Part shown: piece by piece, positions 1 to 7,330 of the stretch
Numbering within the stretch: position 1 is the first letter of the stretch
How the letters are laid out: each line of letters begins with the position of its first letter
Source: Flammeovirgaceae bacterium UBA6059
GTDB taxonomy: Bacteria > Bacteroidota > Bacteroidia > Cytophagales > Cyclobacteriaceae
Length of the DNA: 64,000 bases
Assembly: GCA_002435755.1 (NCBI GenBank)
Contig: DIYH01000049.1
Coordinates: forward strand, 1-64,000
Reading direction: 5' to 3'
The notes under the pieces: model-generated
What the model was told of the DNA's origin: nothing
Seen by the model: the letters and a program-made list of their open reading frames with translations, nothing else
Database searches by the model: none
Program-made: the position numbers and the translations under genes

Positions 1-1
1 T

Positions 2-685
2 ACGGTCTTCAGTGCCAACGCCGAGTATTTATGCTTGTCAGAAGATGAGGTCATCACACATATGCCAGACAATATGACTTTTGAAGAGGCCGCTTCAAGC
101 TGTGATGGCTTTCTTACTGCCTTGCCCTTCTTAAGGGATTATGGCGACATCAAAAAGAATGATCATGTGCTGATCTTAGGAGCTTCAGGAAGTATTGGTT
201 CATCTGCTGTGCAAATCAGTCAATATTATGGTGCTCATGCCACTGCTGTGTGCAGTGGGCGTAACGAGTCATTGGTCCGTGACCTGGGAGCTGATGATGT
301 GATTGACTACACCCATGCTGATTTCACTCAGACTGATCAGTGCTATGACATCATCTTCGATGCAGTAGGTAAGTTCAACTATGATCAGTGCAAACACCTG
401 CTCAAAGAAGATGGGAAATTCCTGGAAGTAGCTATGAATGCCAATATCCTCTTTAATTCTATGATCACTTCCGTCAAAGGTCAGCGCAAAGCTATATTCG
501 CTGCTACAGGTCTTCGACCACCGGCAGAGCGTCTAAAAGATCTTGAGCTCTTAAAAGAAATGCTAGAAGGAGGTATCATCAAACCAGTCATCGATAGTAT
601 CTACGCCTTGGATGAAATCGTAGATGCCCATCGCTACGTGGAGAAAGGCCATAAGCGAGGAAATGTGGCAATTGCGGTAGCTTAA
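2..685 (+). CDS. MDR-family NAD(P)-dependent alcohol dehydrogenase / quinone oxidoreductase (5' truncated by window edge)
   Basis: The frame is open to the left edge, so the N-terminal catalytic domain lies outside the window. What remains is the nucleotide-binding half of a medium-chain dehydrogenase/reductase. It has the segment before the cofactor domain (PDNMTFEEAA), a Rossmann glycine motif (LGASGSIGSSAVQ), a beta2 region (ATAVCSGRNE) and the LGADDVIDY stretch typical of quinone oxidoreductase-like MDR enzymes. The C-terminal part (YALDEIVDAHRYVEKGHKRG) matches the usual family ending. It is expected to be a cytosolic NADPH-dependent reductase of a carbonyl or quinone substrate. The substrate cannot be inferred. 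A TTG at 35 can be read as a start, but the homology continues upstream of it. Confidence 0.85.
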   Translation, partial: TVFSANAEYLCLSEDEVITHMPDNMTFEEAASSCDGFLTALPFLRDYGDIKKNDHVLILGASGSIGSSAVQISQYYGAHATAVCSGRNESLVRDLGADDVIDYTHADFTQTDQCYDIIFDAVGKFNYDQCKHLLKEDGKFLEVAMNANILFNSMITSVKGQRKAIFAATGLRPPAERLKDLELLKEMLEGGIIKPVIDSIYALDEIVDAHRYVEKGHKRGNVAIAVA

Positions 686-746
686 ATGAAATGTCAAGGT
701 GGATCAATCTCAAAACCAGAGCTGAAATACTAATACTGGCTATGAA

Positions 747-1550
747 CTAAGTTTCAGCTTCAAACCATCGCCTAAAAGCAGCCGACCTTGATCTGCTTAC
801 AACAAATTCATTGGGAGCAGATGCTATTGTTACCACTAATGTCTTATTTATCTCTGCTTTCCAATCCTTAATGTCGGCTCTCGCAATGATCTGATTCCTA
901 TTAACTCTAAAGAAGTTGTCTTCCGGGAGCGTATTCATTAGGCTCTTCATGGTTTCCGAACTGTGATAAACTCCATTCGCTTTGCTCATGATCCTTACTA
1001 CTCCGTTGCTCAACTCTATCCAATTGATCTCAGCTGAGCTCAGCCTGGAAGTACTCCCTTTAAATTGCACTTTCAGAAAGGAATGATTCTGCCGGTCTTT
1101 CGCTATTTCTTCTTGGGGAATAATTTTGACTTGCCTCCATTGACTATAGTAGAAAATAAAAAGCGCCGTAACAAAGGCTCCTCCTATGCTATAAACAACC
1201 AGTATAAGTAGGAAACTGCCTATCCCTTCTACCAGAACAAGAATTACTGTCTGTAATAGGAAATATGCAGTGATCACTATCACATAGATGAATATCCATT
1301 TTACAGATTGTGTGAACCCGGTCATCCATTGCGATAGCGCTCTTGTGATAAATCTGGTAGCTAGCGCAATCAACCAGACATAGCACATATTGATCAAAAA
1401 AGATTTCACAGTAAACCTAAATGAGGCATCAGAGACAATTTGCCCTAAAGACCACATGATCACGCTGATCACCGGAGAAGCCACCAGTATCAATACAAGA
1501 TCAGGTGGAATCTTATGGAACCGCTTAGCCCAATATATGGTACCGCTCAT
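747..1550 (-). CDS. Membrane-anchored LytTR-type transcriptional regulator
   Basis: A 267-residue protein with about four hydrophobic helices in the first 135 residues, followed by a cytosolic LytTR DNA-binding domain (about 160-262). That domain includes the pattern INWIELSNGVVRI, the segment LMNTLPEDNFFRVNRNQIIA and a closing VSRSRSAAFRRWF. LytTR domains usually bind direct repeats about 21 bp apart. No receiver domain is present, so the membrane part probably senses the signal or holds the protein at the membrane. It is divergent from the lipase gene starting at 1628, with about 77 bp between, and could regulate it; that is inference. The ATG at 1550 is used. Confidence 0.85.
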   Translation of the reverse strand: MSGTIYWAKRFHKIPPDLVLILVASPVISVIMWSLGQIVSDASFRFTVKSFLINMCYVWLIALATRFITRALSQWMTGFTQSVKWIFIYVIVITAYFLLQTVILVLVEGIGSFLLILVVYSIGGAFVTALFIFYYSQWRQVKIIPQEEIAKDRQNHSFLKVQFKGSTSRLSSAEINWIELSNGVVRIMSKANGVYHSSETMKSLMNTLPEDNFFRVNRNQIIARADIKDWKAEINKTLVVTIASAPNEFVVSRSRSAAFRRWFEAET

Positions 1551-1627
1551 CTAGTTTGAATTGTCATGCTATGAGACTTGTCAGCTTCCGTCAAAAATTT
1601 GCAGCAAGTAAAATGATCTTCTTTCTA

Positions 1628-2803
1628 ATGAAAAAATCCATCTTCATTTTCTTGTTGCCGCTTGTAGCCATCAGTGCCTGCAATTCTGGCGAAGATGCAT
1701 CACCAACTCCACCTGGCCACCAGCGACTGGGCACCATCTCAACACACGAAGCGCTCAGCTTTTGGCAAAATGACTCCAGATTATTGGCATATGCCGATAG
1801 AAGCGTAGAGATCATCAGGATCACTTATACAACTTCTGCTCCAACCGGTGAAGAAGTCATCGCCTCCGGAGCTGTTTTGATTCCGGTAGGTGAAGTACCG
1901 TCTACAGTCATTTCACTACAGCACTCTACCTTCTTCGCTGATGAAGAAGCCCCTTCGGAAAATGGCCTCTTTTCAGTCAATACCAGAAAAGCCATCTTCG
2001 CAAGTGCCGGTCATTGTGTGCTGTTGCCTGACTATATCGGTTACGGCACTACCAAAGACTTAGTCCACCCTTATTTTCAAAAAACGTCGTTAGCACAATC
2101 CAGCAGGGATTTTCTTTTTGAGGCATCAAGCTATCTGGAAGACGAAGGTCTCGTACAGCCTGATCCAACGATCTACCTGGCGGGTTACTCCGAGGGCGCT
2201 TATGCCTCACTCGCCTTAGCCAATCTAATGGCGACCAATGAGGAAGATGTCAAGGTCGAAATGGTCTCTCTTGGTAGTGGAGGTTTCGACATTAAGAATA
2301 CTGTGGATCATTTCATTTCCATCAATGACGAGCCGGTCGGTTGTCTTCCCTGCAACGCCTTTTTCATTCGTGCTTACCAGCATTATTACCTACCGGAAAC
2401 ACCTATGACGTTCTTTTTTCGGGAACCCTACGCTGAACTCATCAGTGGTGGAGTACTGGATGGCAATGAAAACGCTGGAACTATCGCTTCACTTTTTCCT
2501 CAAACTGGTGCAGAGCTATTCGAGAACGACTTCATAGAAGCCTATCAGCATGACGAAATACCCGCTCTGACCCAAGCATTGGCAGCCAACTCCATCGATC
2601 AGGTACCAGATGTCAAACTCATCCTGACACATGGAGATCAGGATCGTGTGGCACCCTTATTCAACAGTGAGCAAATAGCAATCTTCGCCGAAAGCAATAA
2701 GCATCCGGTCACGTTTCATATTCTCGAAGGTAAGAACCACTTCAATGCCTTCATCGATTGGGCCTTGATCACGCTGGATGCGCTGGACTCCTCAGGAGAC
2801 TAA
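1628..2803 (+). CDS. Secreted alpha/beta hydrolase lipoprotein (lipase/esterase-like)
   Basis: An in-frame ATG exists at 1556, but the ATG at 1628 begins a clean lipoprotein signal (MKKSIFIFLLPLVAISAC), so 1628 is preferred. The mature protein has an alpha/beta hydrolase core. The nucleophile elbow is GYSEG, the probable acid is the Asp in THGDQDRVAP, and the probable catalytic His is in EGKNHFNAF. Length and motif order resemble secretory lipases or esterases found in Bacteroidota and fungi. It would act in the periplasm or at the cell surface on ester substrates. It stands alone: the LytTR gene is divergent and the DUF5777 gene converges 16 bp downstream. Confidence 0.8.
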   Translation: MKKSIFIFLLPLVAISACNSGEDASPTPPGHQRLGTISTHEALSFWQNDSRLLAYADRSVEIIRITYTTSAPTGEEVIASGAVLIPVGEVPSTVISLQHSTFFADEEAPSENGLFSVNTRKAIFASAGHCVLLPDYIGYGTTKDLVHPYFQKTSLAQSSRDFLFEASSYLEDEGLVQPDPTIYLAGYSEGAYASLALANLMATNEEDVKVEMVSLGSGGFDIKNTVDHFISINDEPVGCLPCNAFFIRAYQHYYLPETPMTFFFREPYAELISGGVLDGNENAGTIASLFPQTGAELFENDFIEAYQHDEIPALTQALAANSIDQVPDVKLILTHGDQDRVAPLFNSEQIAIFAESNKHPVTFHILEGKNHFNAFIDWALITLDALDSSGD

Positions 2804-2819
2804 GCCCTCCTCTCAGATG

Positions 2820-3683
2820 CTATTCCTTTAGCTGAAAAGTCCTGGAAATATTAAACCCGAAGTGGATACCACCATCAAAAAAGTCGTTCCTGGTCTCTGT
2901 GATGAAGCCTTTGGGTACCATTGCGGTAGCGTTGGTAAATTGAAGCTGAAACACGTGACCCCCGGTCTCAATATCGAAACCAATCGCAATAGGATTAAGT
3001 GAATTCTCATTGATCTTCTCAATTTGATAGTAGTATTCTGCGACTAGTGCCACGCGCTGAGAAAGCTTCACGCGTCCTCCTATTCCCAAGGCATAGGCAT
3101 CATTATTGACATCTTCTTCGAGAATTAGATTCTTGTGGACCCATGTAGGCATGATTTGAAGTGAAACACCAGGGCTCAGTTTACTGGCCAGCAACAGTTG
3201 ATGAGTGAAGGCTAGTTTCTCCTCAAAAGTCGGGTCAATTTCCGGCTGCCGAAGGTTTTTCAAAGACACTGAGCTAAACCAAGTTGCAGAAATGGGCATC
3301 CCTCCGCCACTCACCTGCCTAAGCAACTTGTACTTGGCAAAACCGTCATAGGTCTTTTCGAAGGAGCTCCTTCCCAGGCCGAGGTAAAGGCGGTCAGAGA
3401 TTGCATACTCCAGGCCTATGCGTACGGTGGCATTATCAAGGCCAAATAACTCATAAATACCTCCATCGAGCGTACCAAATCGGTGGGAAATGATGAAATC
3501 CATCACACCGGCATTGCGTGTTTCGATGGAATGACCATTGATTATTCTCGTCCCTTTAAATGTCGCTTCGATAAGTGTAGTCTGGTCACCTTGTTCCTCC
3601 TCTAGGATACTTAACAGATCATCTTGAGCATAAGCCTGAATCGAGCAAATGATCAGGCAAACAACGATAAATAAGTTTTTCAT
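2820..3683 (-). CDS. DUF5777 family outer-membrane beta-barrel protein
   Basis: A 287-residue protein with a cleavable signal peptide (MKNLFIVVCLIICSIQAYAQ). The alternating aromatic/polar strands are typical of an outer-membrane barrel. The early segment with HSIETRNAGVMDFIISHRFG and LDNATVRIGLEYAISDRLYL is characteristic of the DUF5777 family as I remember it. Its start overlaps the YceI stop codon by 4 bp (ATGA), which indicates translational coupling in an operon with YceI and the SprB/haem lipoprotein. The function of DUF5777 is not known to me. The neighbourhood suggests an envelope redox or lipid-handling role, which is inference. Confidence 0.75.
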   Translation of the reverse strand: MKNLFIVVCLIICSIQAYAQDDLLSILEEEQGDQTTLIEATFKGTRIINGHSIETRNAGVMDFIISHRFGTLDGGIYELFGLDNATVRIGLEYAISDRLYLGLGRSSFEKTYDGFAKYKLLRQVSGGGMPISATWFSSVSLKNLRQPEIDPTFEEKLAFTHQLLLASKLSPGVSLQIMPTWVHKNLILEEDVNNDAYALGIGGRVKLSQRVALVAEYYYQIEKINENSLNPIAIGFDIETGGHVFQLQFTNATAMVPKGFITETRNDFFDGGIHFGFNISRTFQLKE

Positions 3684-4231
3684 TTTTTCGTGAAGTTAAA
3701 TTTGGCATCTACATCCACCACCTCTGCGATATTTTTGATCACCAGTTTTGGGATCTTGATCTTATGGTCTTTGAGCTCGACTTTGAAGGACGTCTCGACC
3801 TCTATGTTGTCTTGAGATGTGCGGAAGAGCACATCACAGGTGAGCGGCTGGGTAACACCATGAATGTCCAGTTCGCCTTCGGCTTTTGCAGTGATCTCTT
3901 CTGAAGTAGTGAAGTCCAGCAACTCAAAATCAATGATCCTTCCTTTGAAGGAGGCTTTAGGGTATTTTTCAGATTCCAGGTAGTTTTCATTGAAATGCTC
4001 CTCCATCAAACTTTTATCAAAATGAAAATCCTTGATCATCATGGATACAGCCACTGTACCTTTATCAAGGTCCATTGCTCCGGAGGCTTTCTCGTTAACT
4101 GCCTCTATGTTTTCTAGCGGGGCTTCTGAAAAGAAATGTGCAACCCCTTCCTTGTCAATCAGCACATTTTGAGCTAGCGCCAAATTTGAAATGGCCACTA
4201 CTGCTATTAAAAAAATAGTCTTCAATTTCAT
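3680..4231 (-). CDS. YceI family periplasmic protein (first copy)
   Basis: A 183-residue secreted protein: signal peptide ending ISNLALAQ, then one YceI domain. The hallmark segment is FNENYLESEKYPKASFKG, followed by GELDIHGVTQPLTCDV and a terminal HKIKIPKLVIKNIAE. YceI proteins are lipocalin-like beta-barrels that bind isoprenoid or amphipathic ligands in the periplasm. It is the middle gene of a three-gene operon, 34 bp downstream of the SprB/haem lipoprotein and overlapping the DUF5777 gene by 4 bp. A second YceI gene lies at 6240-6800 and shares the FNENY.ESEKYPK core, so the two are probably related by duplication. Confidence 0.88.
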   Translation of the reverse strand: MKLKTIFLIAVVAISNLALAQNVLIDKEGVAHFFSEAPLENIEAVNEKASGAMDLDKGTVAVSMMIKDFHFDKSLMEEHFNENYLESEKYPKASFKGRIIDFELLDFTTSEEITAKAEGELDIHGVTQPLTCDVLFRTSQDNIEVETSFKVELKDHKIKIPKLVIKNIAEVVDVDAKFNFTKK

Positions 4232-4265
4232 TGTTCTTTGTAGTTAGTTATCGGTTCATGATTGA

Positions 4266-5051
4266 TCAATTGTCAAGAGCCCCGTCATCTACCCAGCAGG
4301 CTATTAAGTCTATCTCTGTCTGTGTCAAGGTCCTGCCTCTTGGCATAGACCTGTCAGAAGTCCTGGCCTTGATGCGATCAGCCTGTGCCTGTATGCTGGC
4401 TAACGTCCTTAAATCCGGAGATTGGCTACCATTATGACAGCCTGATATTGCACAGTTGGTTTCTATGATACTGCTGATAGAGCCATCGAAGGTCACACCT
4501 GAAAGTACCTCTACATTCTGAGTGGTTTCACATCCTGAGGCATCAGTGGCAGTTACTACATATACTGAAACAGGAAGGTCTGTAAAAACGCCACTCGATT
4601 GAGGAGCAGCATTGTCTATCGAGAAGGTGTAGGGCTCTCTGCCACCTGAAGCAATGATCTGAAGGCTTCCCCCATCGGTACCACAACCAGCTTCAGCGAC
4701 AACTATTTCATCAATGACAATTCCGTCTTCATTTTGTATCGTGACATCTATCTCTTGCGTGCAACCATTGGTGTCAGTGACGAATACTGTATAAGCGCCT
4801 GCCGCTACATCGGTGAATGTACCGGTAGTGTTAATACCAAATGGGGCTTCAAAAGTGTAGGGTGACTCACCCCCACTCGCGGAAAGCTGCAAGGACCCAT
4901 TGGAAGCATCGCATTGAGTGTTTTCCAATTGGTCTATAAATACCTGAACGGTAGGGCACTCAAACTTGGGCTCAACCTGTTCGGATATACAAGCAACAAG
5001 TGAGAAAAAAATCCCGGTGAGCGTCAATCTGTTGATCAACGTATTTTTCAT
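4266..5051 (-). CDS. Lipoprotein with two SprB-type repeats and a C-terminal CX4CH haem-type domain
   Basis: The start at 5051 gives a lipoprotein signal with lipobox SLVAC (Cys21). Two SprB-like repeats follow, at about residues 47-104 and 123-182 (SGGESPYTF and SGGREPYTF, each with a closing AGAYTV or VSVYVV strand and a DTNGC or DASGC turn). The last 75 residues have C200-x4-C205-H206 and a downstream Met236, ending in TEIDLIACWVDDGA. This resembles the compact cytochrome-c-like domain of Bacteroidota and Planctomycetes surface proteins. The haem motif has four residues between the cysteines instead of two. It is the first gene of an operon with YceI and DUF5777 and is probably attached to the outer membrane. 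Haem binding is inferred, not shown. Confidence 0.75.
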   Translation of the reverse strand: MKNTLINRLTLTGIFFSLVACISEQVEPKFECPTVQVFIDQLENTQCDASNGSLQLSASGGESPYTFEAPFGINTTGTFTDVAAGAYTVFVTDTNGCTQEIDVTIQNEDGIVIDEIVVAEAGCGTDGGSLQIIASGGREPYTFSIDNAAPQSSGVFTDLPVSVYVVTATDASGCETTQNVEVLSGVTFDGSISSIIETNCAISGCHNGSQSPDLRTLASIQAQADRIKARTSDRSMPRGRTLTQTEIDLIACWVDDGALDN

Positions 5052-5106
5052 AATTAGCATAGTTAATTGAATACAAAGCAAAATTAGATGGTACTGATAG
5101 ACCTTG

Positions 5107-5143
5107 TTAGCACAAACCCGCCAATGTCAGACACAAAACCGTC
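5107..5143 (-). promoter_or_regulatory. Candidate operator A (two half-sites about 21 bp apart)
   Basis: This lies about 57 bp upstream of the SprB/haem lipoprotein start. It matches 28 of 37 positions, without gaps, with the segment at 7135-7171. Each copy contains two related half-sites: TTAGYACAA followed by CCGCC, then YACAAAACCGTC. Their YACAA cores are 21 bp apart, the spacing expected for two tandem LytTR or AraC subunits. The bound protein is unknown. Confidence 0.5.
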
Positions 5144-5349
5144 GCATACGACACGCTGAAGTCTTGATAGCTGTAGGAATGAAAGAATGTAAAGTTTACA
5201 ACCTATACAATCCATCACGGTCAGTAACAACTGTTTTGAAAAGTCCCATCTAATAAAAAAGAGCAGTTATAGCATGTATTGTTTTACTGGTAATGTGTAT
5301 TCCTGCTCATCAAAAAGCAATCTCGTTAGCACAAATGCCTATAGCCGAG

Positions 5350-6243
5350 TTATATGCCAGTTTTTTCCAATTCTTCTAATAGATAATCCGTATCACTGTC
5401 CGCATCGGGTTCTGTCTCAGGCACGTCATCCCCGGACTTAGTTGATAAAGTGTCGGCCTGTCCTCCAATACCATCAAACAACTCATCTAACTCGTTATTG
5501 AGCATATCCAACTCTTTCTCCTCATTCACTTCACTTTGGGAAGCGAGATCCGTAAGGATGTTTCTCCTGTTCATTTCTTCCTCTAAAGCCAACTTGACCT
5601 CCTCCGTCTTTTTTAAGCTCCCCTGCATATGAAAGTAATAGCTCTCGACCAACATGATATAATGCCTTAGTCTATTTCTGAACAGTATGGAGAAATTGGG
5701 ATTGTCACTGATGCTTTCAAAATTCCGAATGTTGAAATTATTGATGAAAAAGCCTGACCACTCATTGCCTTCAATATAGTTGTTGAATATCTCACCCTGA
5801 TGCAATGTGGAGACGTGTGACTTATCAAGCTCAGACAGCAGTATCTTGAACTCATGGTTCTTTATCAATTTCAGATCTCCACTCGTTTTCAAAGTAGTGA
5901 CTGTGTTATTGACCGGGTTATAGTTGAAATGACTGAAGAGGTGTTTCTTCAGCTCTGCTGACACTTGTTCCTGGATCAAAGGATAAGGTTGCTCCAGCAG
6001 CATCAAGGCCCTATCGGCACTCTGGATCTTTTCATCATATTCGATGACTCTCCTATTGAGTTGATTCAAGTCTTTGGAAAGGTCTTGATACATGCTCGCC
6101 AGGTAGGCTACTTCACGATCGGTAAAGTCTTGATCTTCATCCCATTCCTCAAGTTCAAAAGCGATATAGATACTTCCGAACAACACAAAAAACTCGAAAA
6201 GATAGGACCAGATCTTCATCTTCTTTTTACCTAATATGGTCAT
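5350..6243 (-). CDS. DUF6090-like single-pass membrane protein with coiled coil
   Basis: A 297-residue protein. The N-terminus has a short basic stretch and one transmembrane helix (LFEFFVLFGSIYIAFELEEW), followed by a long acidic, helical, partly coiled-coil region (LSKDLNQLNRRVIEYDEKI) and a low-complexity acidic tail. The pattern of one helix, a W-(D/N)-E motif and a helical ectodomain is that of DUF6090-like Bacteroidota proteins. Function is unknown. Its start overlaps the stop of the second YceI gene by 4 bp (ATGA), so the two are co-translated. Confidence 0.6.
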   Translation of the reverse strand: MTILGKKKMKIWSYLFEFFVLFGSIYIAFELEEWDEDQDFTDREVAYLASMYQDLSKDLNQLNRRVIEYDEKIQSADRALMLLEQPYPLIQEQVSAELKKHLFSHFNYNPVNNTVTTLKTSGDLKLIKNHEFKILLSELDKSHVSTLHQGEIFNNYIEGNEWSGFFINNFNIRNFESISDNPNFSILFRNRLRHYIMLVESYYFHMQGSLKKTEEVKLALEEEMNRRNILTDLASQSEVNEEKELDMLNNELDELFDGIGGQADTLSTKSGDDVPETEPDADSDTDYLLEELEKTGI

Positions 6244-6800
6244 GACTTCCTTACAAAGGTGGCCTCAATATTCACATGAATTACTTCCGAAAGCTTCTTG
6301 CTTACGATCATCGGTATCTTGATCTTATGATCATCAAGGAACACATCAAACTTAGAGTTGATGGTGATCATACCATCTTCTACCTTGATTTCGCAAGGTA
6401 TCTTCCTTTTCTTCTCTACCCCATGGATAATCAATTCACCCATTGTCGAGACCGAGTAATAGCCGTTCTTGCTTAAGTCAATGTCCTCATCTAAGATCAA
6501 TCCTTTGAAAACTCCTTTGGGGTATTTTTCGGACTCCATGTAGTTTTCATTGAAATGCTCTCTTTGGAGGGCGCTGTTGAATCCCTTAAAAGAAAAAATG
6601 GGTACTGAAACAGCAAAGGCATTTCTTTCCAGGTCCAGGATGCCAATGAATTGGGAGGTACTCGCTTTGATGAGCTCAAGAGGGGCCTCCGATTTAAACT
6701 CGATCATTCCATGATCAATCAAGCATCTGTTCTGTGCGAACGAACGGTTGAAGCTAATGAGAGATAAAACGAATACAGCGAGAATATAAATAGGTTTCAT
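6240..6800 (-). CDS. YceI family periplasmic protein (second copy)
   Basis: YceI domain with signal peptide (MKPIYILAVFVLSLISF..AQ). The ATG at 6800 is preferred over a GTG two codons upstream. The core is HFNENYMESEKYPKGVFKG, followed by GELIIHGVEKKRKIPCEIK and DHKIKIPMIVSKKLSEV, in the same order as the copy at 3680-4231 but clearly diverged. It is expected to bind an amphipathic or isoprenoid ligand in the periplasm. It is the first gene of a two-gene operon with the DUF6090-like protein. A near-copy of operator A lies about 335 bp upstream (7135-7171), suggesting shared control with the other YceI operon. Confidence 0.85.
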   Translation of the reverse strand: MKPIYILAVFVLSLISFNRSFAQNRCLIDHGMIEFKSEAPLELIKASTSQFIGILDLERNAFAVSVPIFSFKGFNSALQREHFNENYMESEKYPKGVFKGLILDEDIDLSKNGYYSVSTMGELIIHGVEKKRKIPCEIKVEDGMITINSKFDVFLDDHKIKIPMIVSKKLSEVIHVNIEATFVRKS

Positions 6801-7134
6801 TACCACAAGGGTTACATTTTCGAGGAACGCATAATGTCAAGTGACTCCATCTCAAAGGTCAATTGAAGAATTGAACTGCTTAATATTTCCAGCACCATGC
6901 CTTTCTTTTATCTCCGTCAAATCCGTACAAAAAAATGAGGTACCACTTTCACGGGTATATCACGTAACATCATCACTGATGGACTGGCAAAAGCCCAGTT
7001 CATTTGTCCTGTTTCACACCATATACGCGTAAAACAGAGATTTAGGCCCCTGTATGCTAGTTGTCAATACATATTAGATTCCTACTACATCATAATATTT
7101 CGGGTACGAAAATAGGACGTTCTCTCAAGTTGAA

Positions 7135-7171
7135 TTAGTACAATTCCGCCAATTTATAGTACAAAACCGTC
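7135..7171 (-). promoter_or_regulatory. Candidate operator B (matches operator A)
   Basis: Identical to the element at 5107-5143 at 28 of 37 positions. The half-sites are conserved (CCGCCAAT block and YACAAAACCGTC block) and the differences are concentrated in the linker between them, as expected for a protein-binding site. It lies about 335 bp upstream of the YceI gene and about 160 bp beyond the 3' end of the AraC-fusion gene. Confidence 0.5.
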
Positions 7172-7269
7172 TTTAACAGAAGGTCAAACCAGTTCAAGTT
7201 TGACATTTTATGTCACTAATAAAGTTTTGTATCAGGTCGAGGTTCTAAAAACATTGACGCTCATTCGAC

Positions 7270-7296
7270 AAGCCTGCCTTGCCATAAGGCAGGCTT
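7270..7296 (-). terminator. 11-bp perfect inverted repeat, candidate terminator of the AraC-fusion gene
   Basis: Arms AAGCCTGCCTT (7270-7280) and AAGGCAGGCTT (7286-7296) enclose a 5-nt loop. It sits 35 bp past the stop of the minus-strand gene 7331-8980. The stem is G/C rich, but the minus-strand tail is not T-rich, so intrinsic termination is uncertain. Confidence 0.45.
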
Positions 7297-7330
7297 TATG
7301 TGATATCAGAACTAGAGTGCCGAAGTAGAA

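Larger units (their letters stand above)
6801..7330. other. Intergenic region, 530 bp, no gene
   Basis: No convincing coding sequence; a 63-codon plus-strand frame has no signal peptide, domain or conserved pattern. The region contains operator B (7135-7171) and the inverted repeat at 7270-7296. It probably holds the promoter and a long leader of the YceI/DUF6090 operon and the 3' end of the AraC-fusion transcript. Confidence 0.6.

Noticed and set aside
4231..4437. Plus-strand frame over the end of the SprB/haem lipoprotein gene
   Set aside because: It is antisense to a well-supported coding region and its composition follows that of the other strand.
6841..7032. 63-codon plus-strand frame in the gap before the AraC-fusion gene
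   Set aside because: No signal peptide, domain or conserved pattern, and it is shorter than random open frames seen elsewhere in the window.
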